Positions 34,890-48,859 of a stretch of DNA of 64,000 bases are shown piece by piece. Made by a program: the position numbers and the translations under genes. The stretch is from contig JAJNNQ010000009.1 of assembly GCA_027886175.1 (NCBI GenBank), positions 7,608,501-7,672,500 of the forward strand, read 5' to 3'. How positions within the stretch are numbered: position 1 is the stretch's first letter; every line of letters begins with the position of its first letter. The notes below the pieces were generated by a model that was not told the DNA's origin, ran no database searches, and was given only the letters and a program-made list of their open reading frames with translations. Source of the DNA: Phylloscopus collybita. Lineage: Eukaryota; Chordata; Aves; Passeriformes; Phylloscopidae.

Positions 34890-36300
34890 TGTAGTACCAG
34901 TGTCTGTGCTTTTATTTAAAAAAAAATAAAGTAACTTAAAAAAATCTCAGTACTGTAATTTTTAATATAATTACTATGACCAAACTAGCCTGTACCTGGT
35001 TTCTCCAAACAGTGAATTCTCTGGGTTCTCTGCAGTCCATGAGCTCCTTCTAAAGCCCCATGTAATTCCAGTTCTCCCCCTTGCCTGCTAATGCTTCCTG
35101 ATCTGACCACAAAAACTGCTGAAGCCTCATTTCCCAGCTTGTCTGCATTCACCTCGCTGTCTCTCGCCATCCTCTCTCCAACTGAATGTCGGTGCAAAGC
35201 TGGCTTCCATGGTTACTACTAAAATAGGCAAAGGAGATATTTTTGGTCAGAATCTGCCAGTTCAGCAAGATCAAAATGCTTTTGGGAAATGTTCTGAATA
35301 CAGTGAAATTCAAGCAGGACGTTTCTTGCAAAATGAAATAAAAAACCTCTCCAGCTCTCCTGCACCTTCCCAGCACACAGTCCTCCTGGGCTGCCCAGTG
35401 CCCTGCTCCACCATCAGGGAGACCTGTCACTCAGACAGCCCTGTGGCAGGGCTTTTGTGTGGAAACCTTTATTTTTCTTGGTTTTGTTCTAAGTTTTTTT
35501 GTTTTGAGATTTTCATACCAAAATCTTCTCTGCCCCAGTCAGGATGTCTTCCCTTCAGCCAGCCTCCTCCACAGCACTCATTTCTGTTGTCAGAATTCTG
35601 TACAAGTGTTATTTATTTCAGCTATCCAACCATGCAATGGCGTTTGCCCAGGGATGTGTTGCTGTCACTTGTCCCTTCTGGTCTCTCCTGTTTGCTTCCC
35701 TTGTGGCATGTCCCAATTAAGTTGCAGGCCCTCTGAGGAAAGGGACTGCCCTTATTACGTGTCTTGAGACACTGACTGTTTTTCCTCAGCCTGAATAATT
35801 TTTTTTTTTGTTGTTCTGTATTTGTAATAGACCCTCCTGCAGTTTGGATAGCTCTGGGCTTCCTTTGCAAATGCTGTTGGACTGTTAAAATTCCCTCACG
35901 GGCAGTAGGATGGCACAAGCTGTGTCTGTGTGCAGCTCCACAGCACTGACCTGATGGCTCTGTGTTCACAGTCCTATGGTTTTCTGTGGCTTCTGAGCCT
36001 TTACAAACCCCCATGACCCCATCACCCAAGGAGACTGGCAGACTGAACAGTGCATGGACCTTACTGGAGTTCCCAAGCCAGGCACCACTGCCTGCAAGGT
36101 GCTTCCCTACCTCCAGGTGAGCTCCTTGTTTCCAGCACTCTCCTGAGCACAGCAGCTTCATTGTTGGTTTAATGGAAGAGAAAAAAAGGCAGCTTCTCCT
36201 CCTGATCATCTGTCCCAGCCTATCTTCTCTGACCAAGCTTTTCAAAAGTATTGGAAGAATATTTCCTCTTCCACAGAGTATTCCACAGAGTATTTCTTCT
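34890..36300. other. Intergenic, no gene recognised
   Basis: No exon or RNA gene could be supported. Open frames of up to 227 codons (35622-36305, - strand) contain no known domain. Confidence 0.4.
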
Positions 36301-36310
36301 CTCATAGAAG

Positions 36311-36492
36311 ATCATAGTATCACAGAGGATCCTGAGTTGGAAGGGATCCCCAAGGATGCACCCCAGGACATGGATGTCCCTCCTGTCTGCCAGGGCACTG
36401 CTGATTCATATTCATCTTGTCACTGACCAGGACTCCCAGGTCCTTTTTCAGAGTTGCTGCTCTCCAGTGTCTCGTTCCCCAGCCTGGCATTG
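36311..36492 (-). mobile_element. CR1 LINE 3' end fragment
   Basis: It begins ATCATAGTATCACAGAGG, then GAGTTGGAAGGGATCCCCAAGGAT in substance, and continues with a segment like CACTGACCAGGACTCCCAGG and CTCCAGTGTCTCGTTCCCCA. This is CR1 3' sequence in antisense. It is about 180 bp, truncated and internally deleted. Confidence 0.85.
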
Positions 36493-39400
36493 CATTTAAT
36501 CATCTTTGCAAATTGCAGTAGGCAGCAGTCAGAGACACTAAACCCATAATTCCCTGTAAGACTTTAGAAAGTGAGCCTTCTAGCTCAGTGGATAGCAGAA
36601 TGTGGGGCAGGAGACAGCCTCCCAGCACATGCAGCCTTTTTAAACTTACAGCAGAGTATCCCCCTGCAATGCAAACTCCAAATGCTTTTAGACAAACAGG
36701 CACACAGTACTGCACCCTTTTAAGCAGAGTTATCAAGGTGTGTCTGCACTGAAATTCCCAGAGAATGAGCACATGCTCTGCAGTCACTATCCACTTCCAA
36801 GATTTGTTGTTACCCACATGTGTTAAGCTCCTGGTGGGCTAGACCAGAGGACTGCAAAGGAGTGGTGACCAGCCTGTGCTTTGGACAATCTTGCCTTTCA
36901 CAGTTTACCCCAAACATGAAGGGTGAAAGCAGCTTTGTTTGGTTGCTGGGGTTTTTTTTTTTAGTTTTATGTAATCAAGATACTGAGGTACCCATGGGTT
37001 GTAGAGTTGGACCTGTGTCTTTGAGGGGTGATGCTCCTTCAGCAGGAAACTCCTCCTGATGTCACTGCTCCAAGTTGCTGCCTAAAAGGGTGTTTGCTGC
37101 CAATTGGTGTCAGGACTCTCCTGAGCCAAAGCTAATGTTCTTCCATTTCTAAAAATACCCATAGGCAGTCACCTGTGTGTCAGCATCCCTGTAGACAGCT
37201 CCCATGGGGATTTCAGACACAGAAGTACTTTTAGAAGAAGTTGGAGAAATCTCTTGTGTCCAAGTGGAATAAATTCTGATTTGCTAGAGGTTTCTGCCTG
37301 ACTTCTACCACAGTCCCCATCAGCAGGATTGGACATGCTCTTGTGTGATCACAATGTGATGGCTCAGTTTGTGGGCTGGGCTCTGGTGCTTGAGTGATTG
37401 GAGCCGTTATTCCCCTGCAGGCACAGGGAAAACACCATTCCCTAAAACTTGGCTAAAGGAAGTTTTATTTGGCATGCATTAGCCCACCCTTGCAAAGCTC
37501 AAGGCTGTATACACAGTCAGTTAGCACAGATCACCTGAGGTTTCAGTCAACAGATGTGTAAGGATTAATGGAGTTGTCTGAAGTCAGTGAGAGCAGCATT
37601 TAGAGGGGAACTTCATTAGATCCACAGCTGCAAATTATAAACCCTTCTACCCTGTTTGAGGTTTGTTATCTTTAGAGATCACCATGAAAGGTGGAACAGC
37701 TGTGAGAGCTATTATTCAAGTGATAAATAATGATTGCAAAAAAAGGTGGGGTGTTTAGACAGATGATATGAAGAACAGATTTGCAAGAGGATCATTAAAT
37801 TCATGTTCCTCTGAGCTGGTGTGCATTGAGAGGAAAGGCACAGGCAAGATACTCAAGCACAGTGAGGTGTTCGCAAGAATATCTTCTGAGCTTGTCACAG
37901 CAGTGCCCATCAGAGGAGGGACTGGGGTGAGCGGGAGAGTGGAGAACAACCTTCCCCTACAGAGGGAAGTGATGTACAAAGGTGTACTCAGTAGCTCTGT
38001 TATTTGTGTCAGTGGTCTCCAAGACTTTAATATCCTTATTTTATTGATGAGAACAGTTGCAGCTTCAGTTGCTTGTGTGGTTCTCAGTCTGGAGGAAGCT
38101 GGTGCTGGAGGACTCTGCCATCGGGTGTCAGAGGGGAGTGCAGCAGGGCCATCAGTGCCTTCAGTCTGGCAGAGCTGCAGCTTCTCATGCCAGCAGTTAT
38201 TCTGGGTTCAGTGACCAGCCAGTCTTTGAGGTAGCGACAAATCTTGACCAGCCTCTAACTTGAGATGGGCAAGAAGCAGCCAAATGCTAATAGAGCTTCT
38301 CCTCCCAGTGCCCTTGTCCTGGGCAGGGACTGCTCTTGCTGACACAGAGCAGCTCCTCCCCTAAAAGGTTTGCTGGTCCTGTCTTAGCTGTTTGTCCCAA
38401 CTCACAGGGGACAAGGGCTTAGTGATGCCTAGGGACTGCACAGATCTGCAGGACATCAGCAGAGAGGCACAGCCTGGAGAGGTGTTTTTTCTCTCCCCTG
38501 GCTCTGGCAAAGACTGCAGGAATTATTTGGGGATAAAAAAAATCTTCTCTTGCTTTCAGACCCACATAGGAAAACAGTCACTTTATCAAGCACTTGGCAC
38601 ATGTGCTTTGGTGAGGCAGAGGAGGCATGTGGGGTCTCCATAATTATTATCAACGACTTTTTCAGAGGAGGGGGTAGAACCTGAGTCCTTGAAACTTAGA
38701 TTCCCTTCAGGTGCTGAGAGGAGGGGAATAAGGGAGGTATTATTAGAAAGCATTTCTTTTATTTAACAGATGTTAAATAGCACTATACCACTATATCAAT
38801 CTGTCAAGTACATTAATAGGAAACAGCATATAGAAGAGTAGAGATGTGAATTTCACAGGGAAACAACTGCCCCCCTTCTGCAGGATCCTGGAGTCTGGGG
38901 GCCAGCACAGAGCACGAGGAGCAGCCGCACATGTGCCAGGCACATGTGGATGGAGAGGGGAAGGAATAGTTGTGGACTATGACAGAAAAAAAAAAAAACA
39001 AAAACCAAAAACAAACCTTGGTGCAGATGGAAAGGTTTTCACCCACCCTGTCCTGGTTGTTGTACTTGAAACTGGATTAAAAATGCCAGAGCAGAGACCA
39101 CACATATCTTTGGGCTTTGACAAGTTGTGTGTATCACGCTATGGGTTTCAGTGGTGTTAATAGGCATTTTCACAACATAGGTGGTTTAAAGTCTGAGGGA
39201 GAAAAACAAATCTCTAATGGATGATTGAAGGTTGAAAAGCAAGCCTGGCTTTACAGTAGTGTGTGTTAGTTCCAAGTCAGACCCAAAGCCATGGTATTTT
39301 CCTCTTGGACTCTGTGTTGCTTCCTTAAACTTGCCCTGGTGATCCCCAGTCAATGGCTGCAACCACAGGCAGCTGAGGTTGGTACAGTTTTATTAAAAGA

Positions 39401-40900
39401 GCTGCCTGAAGCCCAAGGTTAAGTGACAGGAATTTCAAAACAAAACAATAAATTAATAAAATGAATGTGTCATCAGCTGATCCTCTTCTGACCACCATCT
39501 GTCCCCTGATCATGTGACGTCTCCCAGCTGGCCACCCAAGAGACAAACCATGCAAGATCATCACCACAACATATGCTGCTATTTACACATTTTTAAAGGT
39601 AATAGTTGCTAGGCTGTCATATTAGTAGTTAGAAGCAGTTATTTGGAAGCTAGGGGATTTTTTCTTTATTTCTCTCCTTTTTATTTTTTCCCTTAGGAAG
39701 GCAGTGACTCAGCAGGTATATTTCTGACAGAGACATGTTCAGGGTTGGATCAGTGGAAGTTCCTATGTAAAGTATATGTAATTCTACCCCCCCCATACCC
39801 CCACCTTGTTCTGTGGTATGCTGTTGTGCCTTTTGTAATATGCAGTAGAATAAATAAAACTGAAAGAAGGCAATGGTCCCACAAATGTCACTGGTGTACC
39901 TTTTAGGAACATTATGTGCTCTCTTTCCCATTTCCAGGATGCAAACCAAGCAGTGCATTTTTAAACTATTGTTAAGATCAAGGATGTGGTTATGAGAAGA
40001 CTTACAATTTATAGGATACTTAAGCATTAAGGATTGAGGCACAGAACATTTCCTGGGGATTAACGACTGACTGGGTGAGCCTCAGGCCATTAACCCCTGC
40101 CTGCCATTAATCTTCAGGAAATGCCCTGCAGTGAGGTCGTTATTGCTGTTATATGCTGAAACAGAAAAATAATAATAAGAAAGGTCCGTGGATTATTTAT
40201 TTATATTTTACATAACACAATTCTATTGGGACTGTAGGAAATGAACATCTTTCTATTTAGCTGGTGGTACTGCTGGAATTAATGCAGTTCCTGCATCTCA
40301 TTCTTTTGTGAAAGATTATTGTCAGATTGCAGGAGTGTAAGTGGGGCAGGATTTGGCCCACTGCTTGTATTGCAGTGTTTAATACAATGAATAAGCCCTG
40401 CTTCTCTGATATAACTGCTGGCACAATTTAGCCCTATATAAAAACCAGCTCAAAATGCTTGTTTTACAGCAAAGCAATTTATTCACAGTTCTAAGCATCT
40501 CGCAGCCTTTTTTTAACTCGTTGAATAATCCTTTTAGGTTGCCCATAAAGCAGGTGAAATGCTTCTGCTGCAGTCCTAAGGCAGAACACAGGCTGCATAA
40601 ATAGCATCTAAATTACTAGGAATACAAAATACACATACAGTAATACATACCTACAAAGGCAAATTCATACTGACAGGACTGCAGTGTGTGCTTATCAGCA
40701 GCAAAACATCTCGGGGAAAAAAAAAGTGGCTTTATATTGAAATTTTGTATATATTTCTCTCTATATAAACACTTATATACTATTTTTTGCATGTTCTAAA
40801 GCCCAGATGCAGGCTCCTTTTTAATGAGCCTGCCTGCTTAAACATTTATTAGCTTAGAGATGTATAGTTTTCATAAAGCTGGCTGATTCTTTTTGCAGAA
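36493..40900. other. Region upstream of MSANTD1, no gene recognised
   Basis: No coding exon was recognised. A TATA-like TATATAAAAA lies at 40435-40444. The 40.1-41.4 kb part is AT-rich and could contain conserved non-coding sequence, but this cannot be judged from one species. Short C-runs occur at 39788-39803. Confidence 0.4.
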
Positions 40901-40909
40901 TATCTTTGC

Positions 40910-40948
40910 AAAAAAAAAAAGCTTTTTTTTTTTTTTTTTTTTTTTTTT
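40910..40948. repeat. A11-GC-T26 homopolymer pair
   Basis: Eleven A residues (40910-40920), then GC, then 26 T residues (40923-40948) form a potential A/T hairpin. Another T run (19) lies at 41120-41138. Both are within 0.6 kb upstream of the MSANTD1 coding exon. Confidence 0.9.
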
Positions 40949-41249
40949 GTGTACATGGCCTCAGTCCTTGCAACCTCCTAGAGAGTCTGTCAAGGCACAA
41001 CTTAAAAGCTCGTTCAGGCGACCATGACCCCCTGCTAGCAGATTGTCTGCCTAAAAGGTAAGGGAAAGCTAAAAAAGAAGTAGAAACTTAAAAGTAGCTT
41101 CTCAAAGGCTGCATAGATCTTTTTTTTTTTTTTTTTTTGTTAAACCTAAAGTGTTTAAAAGCTTTAATATTGATGGCCTGTCAACTTTGTCCTGATTCTT
41201 TGGCTTTCAGTTAAAAGGTTTTTGTTGTTGTAGCTTATGCAGTTGCTCT

Positions 41250-41281
41250 GTTGCTATGGAAACGTGACATCAAAATGACGT
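41250..41281. promoter_or_regulatory. RFX X-box followed by CRE-like sites
   Basis: GTTGCTATGGAAAC (41250-41263) fits the palindromic RFX X-box (GTTGCCATGGAAAC-type) with one variable position. One base later is TGACATCA (41265-41272), a near-CRE, and then TGACGT (41276-41281), a CRE half-site. X-box plus CRE spacing like this is known in RFX/CREB-controlled promoters such as the X1-X2 boxes of MHC class II genes. It sits about 220 bp before the MSANTD1 exon, so it is a plausible proximal control element. Confidence 0.5.
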
Positions 41282-41462
41282 TTCTCTGTTTAAAAGCTTT
41301 TAACTAAATTCCTGCCTGTCAGATGTAGGCCCCATTTTGTGCACTCAAGCTTCAAGCTGTTGCAAAAAGGTTTCATATGTTCTGTTGTCATTCAAATTCT
41401 TTATCCACATATGCATGTCTTGCACTACAAAAAACCTAAACTAAAAACTCAATCTATATTAA

Positions 41463-41753
<291 letters not shown>

Positions 41754-42152
41754 TAAGCTTCAGTTAATTCTTTTTATTTTAAGAGATTTTAGCAGGGACG
41801 GCGCAGTGATTTTTGCCTTTCAGAAAGAAGTCTCCTAGAGGAAATCTGTCGATAAAAGATTAAAGATTGTTCATATCGCTTTTAAAATTCTCTCTTGCCA
41901 GTGCTGTTACGTCATTGTTAATTTGTCCCCCCCATTTCATGTCAAACTCTGGGACAACTTTGTTTCTTTAAAATTAGCTGGCATTGTTATGATGCAGAGG
42001 GATTGAAATGTATTTAATGGGGAAAAGAGATTTATTTTTTTTTTTGCTCTTTGCTGAGGGGACTGATTGTGTTAGCTTGGCAGCCAATTCCTTGCAGTGA
42101 AACTCCTGCAGTTTCAAGTGGCCACTGAGGATCGGGATTGCAAGGCAAAGTT

Positions 42153-42183
<31 letters not shown>

Positions 42184-42202
42184 AAAAAAAAGAAAAAGAA
42201 AA
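42153..42202. repeat. A-rich low-complexity tract
   Basis: The tract consists of A18, G, A20, G, A5, G, A4. Together with the pyrimidine tract 350 bp downstream it makes an A-rich/T-rich inverted pair in the start of intron 1. Confidence 0.95.
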
Positions 42203-42554
42203 CTAGAACAGAATGATGTTTGGGGGGGCTGATGCTCCTCGATTTTGGTCTTGTGAGTTGAAGGGTTACACTTCACGGGGCCAAGAATAATTGAACGTCT
42301 TATTACTGAGTGACACACATTGCTATAATTATAAGCAGCAGCAGTGAAAGAACTATTATATCTGCAGAGAGAATCAATGTGCACCGTCAATACTGCTCCA
42401 AAGGAGTCGGGGGGAGGGCGGAGGTGTCTATGAGGGGATGATAAAGAACAGGCAAGCAGTCAGGAGGGGAAGTTGGCTTCAGAAAATGTGAGGCATTTGT
42501 GGATTTGTTGTTTGCAGGGAGAAAAATAATTAGAACTTAACAGAAATATTTCCA

Positions 42555-42612
42555 TTTTCTTTCTCTTTTTTTTCTTTCTTTCTTCTTTTTTTTTTTTTTC
42601 TTTTTTTTTTTT
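42555..42612. repeat. 58-base pure polypyrimidine tract
   Basis: All 58 bases are C or T, mostly T with CTTT-type units. The tract could bind PTB-like proteins or form triplex DNA, and it is not followed by a convincing exon. Confidence 0.92.
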
Positions 42613-44245
42613 AATTCTTATCTCTGTGAAGCACAAACTGCCTCATACTGGAAATCCTGAGTGGTGATTTGAGCTAGGTGCTTGTAATGCAAGAAAACCA
42701 AATATGTGACTCTTTTATTTAATCTCTCCTCAAAGCTCATATTAATAATAAAAAAGGTTATTACAGCAGGCAACCATGTTAAAACTGCTCGCTTTTCTGT
42801 AAGGCACCCTTGCTGTATTTAATGCAGACACTGCTCATCAAATAGAAAAACTAGGGAAAATCCTGCAAACCCCTTAACTTTGAATGTCCTTCTATATTCC
42901 TATGATCCACAGGCATAATGTTTAACATCCTTTGCCATAATATTAAACCCGATGTTTTGTGGCAAATGCTAACGTCTCCAAAACGTTTTACCAACCCTGC
43001 TGTAATCCCTACGGTTTTCTTCACCCAGACTGTAGATGAAAAAGCTGGAAGTAAGATAAATTTTTGTCCAGCATCACCCAGCAATTCACGCTGGGATGCA
43101 GATTTAGGAGTCGGGAGTTGCTGGCTACCAGGCTTTTGCTTAGTCTGCTGAATCTGCAGACCTCCCTGCTGGGAATTGCATCTCGCGGCGCTGAGATTTT
43201 ACAGGTGTCTGTAGCAGCAACACTGCTCCATAGTTAAGTGCCGTAATTGCCAAGTGGAATAGGTTATTTCTGTCAGCCTTTGTTCTAAATTTACAGTGTT
43301 GTCATCAATCAGAGGGTCTCATTTTTCTTTCCCTAATTAATGTTTTTACTTTAAAGTTGCACTGGGGGAAGGGAAGAAATAAGATCACTCGCATACATGA
43401 GCTGTGTGTGTGTGTGTGAGAAACTGCACTTCTAAGAAATATCCTTCTATTTCTGTGAACTTCTAAGATTGCTTCTGTTGCATGTTGTCAATCTGCTTTT
43501 CTATTTTGCAGTGCATGGCAGCTCCCTGCTTATTGATTGAGATGCTAATTTAGGAGAGTTAAAAACTGCCTTGTGCTGTCACAGAGCTGTTCCATTTTGT
43601 GCTCTGGAATATAAAATGCATCTTCTTATTGTTTGTTCACATGCCTGTGTGCTTTGCTGTCAAGGTGAGGTGGTATGGAGAACAGGGACAAGCAGAAGCT
43701 GTTACTCACAATTTCCAGTTTTGTGGGTACTTTTTGTTGATGTGTGAGGGAAGGTTGTGGTCAAACTGTAAATGATGTGAGTGGCCACCGACTGCTGGCT
43801 TTGCTGTGAGGCAGCAGAGTTTTAATCTACATTTGGGTGCCTGCAGGACACTTGAGGAAGATGCTTTACATCACTATTTCTGAGCATCGCTGCTGCACTG
43901 TGACACAAACTGGAAAAGAAGATCCCAAGAGTGGGAAAATGCTCTATTTTGAGATAATACTTTGTAATGATTACCTTGGGTTAGTGAGTGTGACATAGGA
44001 GAACGTAGCACCACTGGCAGGAGTGAGGGGAGTTTGTTCTGCACCTAGGAGCTTATTTCTTCCCCCACTTCGGGATGCTGTACTTCTTTAGGCAACTCTG
44101 AACAGTGCTGCAGAGGTGGAATGGCCTCTACTCTTTCTTTAACATTCAGAAATAAACTGCATTAAAATATTTAATCAGATCATATTATTTAGCTATGTGT
44201 CACAATTCCATAAAGGATTATAAAACCCCTGTCCTACAAATTACT

Positions 44246-44297
44246 ACACATACATATATGGATGAATACATATATACATATAATACATATATATGTG
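44246..44297. repeat. CATA/TA-rich low-complexity stretch
   Basis: Alternating ACATA and ATATAT units occur over about 50 bases in intron 1. It is simple-sequence DNA without other signal. Confidence 0.75.
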
Positions 44298-47200
44298 TTT
44301 TTTTCCATAAAAGGAAAAAGCAGTACTTGAATATTTCTACTAGTCTTTTAAAGCAAGTTCAGTTATGAGAGTGCTGTCACTGGCATGTCTTATCCTGGGA
44401 CATCTGTTGAAACAGATATTGATGATCTGAAACATGCAAGGTTCTGAAATAGAAAGCAGTGGGCATGTTTATAGTAGTGCTCTCCAGTTTGAGGATCCCC
44501 TGGCATTCTAAGGGGCAGTGCAGTAAATACTGTTTTCTTTATTCTGCTCAGTGCAAGCCATTCATTATGTAGAAAGTAGAAAGTGTCCAAGTCAGACAAA
44601 CACATGTGTAAGTAGGGAAGGAGTGTTTCTTGGCCAATAATTATTGAAGTTGCTGCAGCAAGTGCAGCCTACATGGGTGTGTACAGTGGCAGGGGGCTCA
44701 GAAGGGGCTCCCACCCCAGGTATTCACCCTGGTTCTGGGTGCATTTGGATCCCTTCTGGGATCCTGTGCTGCCAGGTAAAGTTACTTCAGGTGTAGTTCA
44801 GTGTGCATGAGCATCTCTCACATAAGCAATTTTAGTGTGATCAAATCCCATTCCTCCACATCTGAGGTGAAAACATTATTCAGGTGTTAAAAGTGCCAAA
44901 CAGAAATCCATTTTATCTCATTATTTCCTCCTTGAATTCTTATGTTTGTTTCTGCCTGCCCTATATTTCAGCAAGGTGACAAGAGAATGAAAAGATGTTT
45001 AGAGAACAGTTAGGCTGGGATGTGGAAAGCTTTCCTTATTAAGAGAAGTGGAAAAGTTTGTGAATGCTGAAGGAGTTTTAGAGGTGCATAAAAATATGCA
45101 CTATTTTTCAGAATGTAAAGCAGATTTTTTGGGCCATAATACAAGAATTTATTTATAAGAATTGCAAGGCAAGAAATGTAAAACTAGTTAAAGTCATATA
45201 AATCTGTATTGCACTGCATAATAAGCACATGGAACTCATTGCCACGGAAAATCATTGACACCAAGAGAGCAGCAGGTTGTTTTAGTATTATTACTATTTT
45301 TACTAAAGATTAGGTTTATTAAATAAAAAAACAGATGTTGTTTGTCTTCCAATTAGGTAGAGTTACGAAAGACAGCGGGTTTCAGGATATTACTGGTTGT
45401 TGAAGGAAAAATATCCATGTGTTTTTATGGGTGAATGTGCCCTCAAAAGCTGTCAAACTCATTCTTGAAGTATTCAGCACTGACCTTTGTCAGAAGAGAG
45501 TGATCTGACTGTGGTTCCTGCGTTCCTCTGCATTACTGCAGTACAAGTGCATTTGGAGGAAACTAATCAGGGAAAAATATACCATGACCTGAAATAATTC
45601 TTACTGGAGTCTCAGTATATTAAGGGACCATTTCATCCACTGTGGAAATTGGGTGGAAAATTCTGCACAGCACCAAAGGTGGAAGGAAAATTCTTTCTGC
45701 AGGTGTATTTGAGTAAAGTTCTGCTTTTAGGGATTGCTGTAAAATCTGAAATAGCTGCTGTGGGTAGATCAGCTACCAGGTTTTTAATGTTCCACTTCAA
45801 AGACACCTGTGTGGCGAGCTGCATGAACCTCCCCATTTATCCATCCTGGAAGAAGGAAGGGCTGAGTCAAGCTTCCTGGAATTCAGAGTTAAGCTTTCAG
45901 AATGTGCTGGTCATCAAAAGTTTTCCTGAGGTTAGCGTGCCAGCTCTTGAGGTTTAGCATCCCTTAGAGTATGTGCCCAGCTCTTTGTGTTGTGCAGCCT
46001 ACTCAGGCTATCAGCTCATGTGAACCTGTAATTTTTCCTTCTAAAAGAAAGCCCTGTCCTGTCACTGCTAATGTGCTGGTCTCACTGCCACAGTGCTCTG
46101 TGGCTGCTGTTATAACATTGCCACTGACACAATACACACTGGCTTATAAAAAGGAAGCAGGGTTTGCACAGCTTGTGCAGTGGTCCACAGTTTTGACTGA
46201 TTCCTTCTGATGTTTAAAAATAAGAACTGTGTGAATGCAAATTCATTATTTTCAAAAACATCACCCTCCCCAAAGCCTAGAAAACAGGATGCAGCTGTTG
46301 CTCTTTGATTTGAATCGCAGTCAATTAATGTTAATGATTGGTAAATTTGAATCAGTCTCATGATTTGAATGAAAGAGTAGTCTAATTTTTTATTTTCATG
46401 TGTACATGATAGCAATTAACCATTTTTACTTGTGTAATCCATTGCTATACTCTATGACATTATGCAACCAGAAAATCTGACCTCTGCTACAGCAAATGAT
46501 AAAATATGAGTGCAGCCAAATGACTGCAAAAAGTTGAATTTGAATATTTTACTATCTTTCTCTTTAATTTCAATAATTTATGGCAGATGCACAACTTAGT
46601 ATTGTACTGTCATTATCCTTCTTTTCCTCACCACTGATTGGTTCATAATCAGTTGCTATTTATTATTTATTTTGGAAGCTTTTCCTAGAAACCCCAGGAG
46701 AGGGATCTTGTATCCTTTCCTTAAGGCAAGTAGTAATATCAAATGCTGCAGTAATAATAAAAAAGCAATACTGCTTTGAGCAAAGTCTAAAATCTAAAAA
46801 AACAAAGCAAGGTATAGATTGCTTGCTTTTTGCTGACTAAAATGATGATTTGAAAAAAAAAAACCCACCTCCTTAGAACATAATATTATGATAGATTTGT
46901 TTTAGAAGGTGGATTAATAGGCACAGAGAATAAAGTCTGGAAAGAGGTCAGCAGCAACACAAATGATTCAACAGTTGTCTCAGTCTATTCAGTGGTGCAT
47001 TTTGGTAGTGGGATCTCAAAGTCCATTAATTTATTCACTTCTCTAGAATAAGACAATCAATCACCTTTCAAATTAACTGGGTTGGCATTCTTTGGGTTTT
47101 TGTCCATTGGAAATCTGACTTTGATCCCTGAATTTTTGCAGAGAGTTCTCAGTTGCCTCTGCTCTCAGCTGGATTTTAATAGACCCTCGTGAAACAGCAA

Positions 47201-48198
47201 CAGGTCTAGATAAACTCAGTGTGAATTTATTTTGCAAGCTCTGCTGACTTTGTCACTTATCTCTGTTTCTTACCTCATTTTTCCTGCCTGGCTTGCTCAC
47301 TCAGGCACTGATGTGCCCAGTTTCAAAGTGCTAATGTTTGGCTCCTCTAGCTCTCTCATTCCTGGACTATTGCATTCCAGCCTTTGCATTGCCCTGTTTC
47401 TTTTAACATCCTCGTGTTTCACTAAAACAAACAAAACCCCAACTCCATATCTTGGAAGCAACTAAGGTTGCTGTGATGAGATACACTAATGACTGAGGGC
47501 AGTAAATTAATCTCTGCTTTACACTCCTCTTCTTTCAGGGTTACATTTGCCTCAATGCAGGCAAAAGCTCTCAGCTTACTCATTAGGTTTTTTGGACTTC
47601 TGGCAGTTATAGAAAAAATATTTAAAAGTCAGTAAATCTTGGACCTTGTTATTAGTATTGTGAAGGTAGCTATTTGGTTTGTTTTTACCAGAAAGCTAAA
47701 CCATCAAGCCTATTGCAGTGAATGTTCTCCCTATTTACCTCCACCTGCAGCATCTCTACTTCTCTTCCAAAGGACTGACACTCCCTTTCCCTTTATCTTC
47801 TCATCTCTTCCCCTGTTTCATCCTTTTTTTTTTTTTCTGTGTGTTTAAGCCAGACTCCATACAGGTAGATGATTGCTGTTGGGGCTGCTTTTAAGCTAAC
47901 AGAGTTCTCTTGTCTACCTCCTGGTAGTGATCCTTTTATTTAGTCCAGAGCTATGGTAAGAAGTCAGAAATAGAATTAGTATCCATTCAATACATTCAGA
48001 GCCAGAAAAATACCTGCATTTATGTAAGCACAACTTTACAGCTCTGTGAGCAGAAAATAAAAAACAGATCTTCCTTCAAAATGGTCATAGTTCTGTAAAA
48101 AAAGGGGGTCTGGGTACACCAGAGCTGAGCTCAAACAACAACAACAAGGTACGGAGCTACTCAGGCAAAATATCTACTCCTGAAAACTTTCTATTGAA

Positions 48199-48735
48199 TC
48201 AGAATGGCTCAGGTTGGAAGGGACTTTTAAAGACCACTTCTTCCCAAACCCCTCCCATGGGCAGGGACACCTTCACTAAACCAGATTGCTGAAAGCCCCA
48301 GCCAAACTGGCCTTAAACACTATCAGGATGCAGCATCCACACCTTCCTGGGACAGCCTGTTTCAGTGGCTCACCATTCTTATTAAAATTTTCTTCCTTTT
48401 ATCTAGTCTGAATCTACAGTAAGGTCTTCCCAGAGCCTTCTGTCCTCCAGGCTGACTCTCTCAGCCTGTCTCTCTGTCAGAGCTGCTCCAGCCCTCTGAG
48501 TATTTTTGTAGCCCTCCAGGTGAGGTCTCAGGAGAGCAGAGGGTCAGAATCCCCTCCCTCAGCCTGCTGGCCATGCTGCTTTTGCTGCAGCCCAGGATAG
48601 TGGTTGGCTTTGTGGGCTACGAGCACATTGCCAGCTCACGTCCAGCCTCTCGCTGGCCAGTGTCCCCAGCTCCTTCCCTGTAGGACTGCCCGCAGTCTCT
48701 GCATCCCCCAGACTGTAGGTTGCCCCAAAAATCAC
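48199..48735 (-). mobile_element. CR1 LINE 3' fragment (antisense)
   Basis: It starts AATCAGAATGGCTCAGGTTG and GAAGGGACTTTT, the CR1 3' end in antisense. Typical CR1 phrases follow (CACCTTCACTAAACCAGATT, GGGACAGCCTGTTTCAGTGG, CTGCAGCCCAGGATAGTGGT). It is about 540 bp, without coding capacity. Its 5' side abuts the oppositely oriented CR1 fragment that follows, inside MSANTD1 intron 1. Confidence 0.88.
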
Positions 48736-48859
48736 CACGGGGGTGGGTGATTTAATGAAAGCAGATGCAAGTAATGAGGCTGAGGATACTTAGTGTCTTC
48801 ATTTCAGCCTTCACTGCCCAGGTGTCTCAGTCAGGTGTGCCTGCAGCAGAGTTATCAGA

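Noticed and set aside
35622..36305. 227-codon open frame on the - strand, the longest in the window
   Set aside because: No recognisable domain, composition like translated non-coding DNA, and no flanking splice or promoter signals that I could support.
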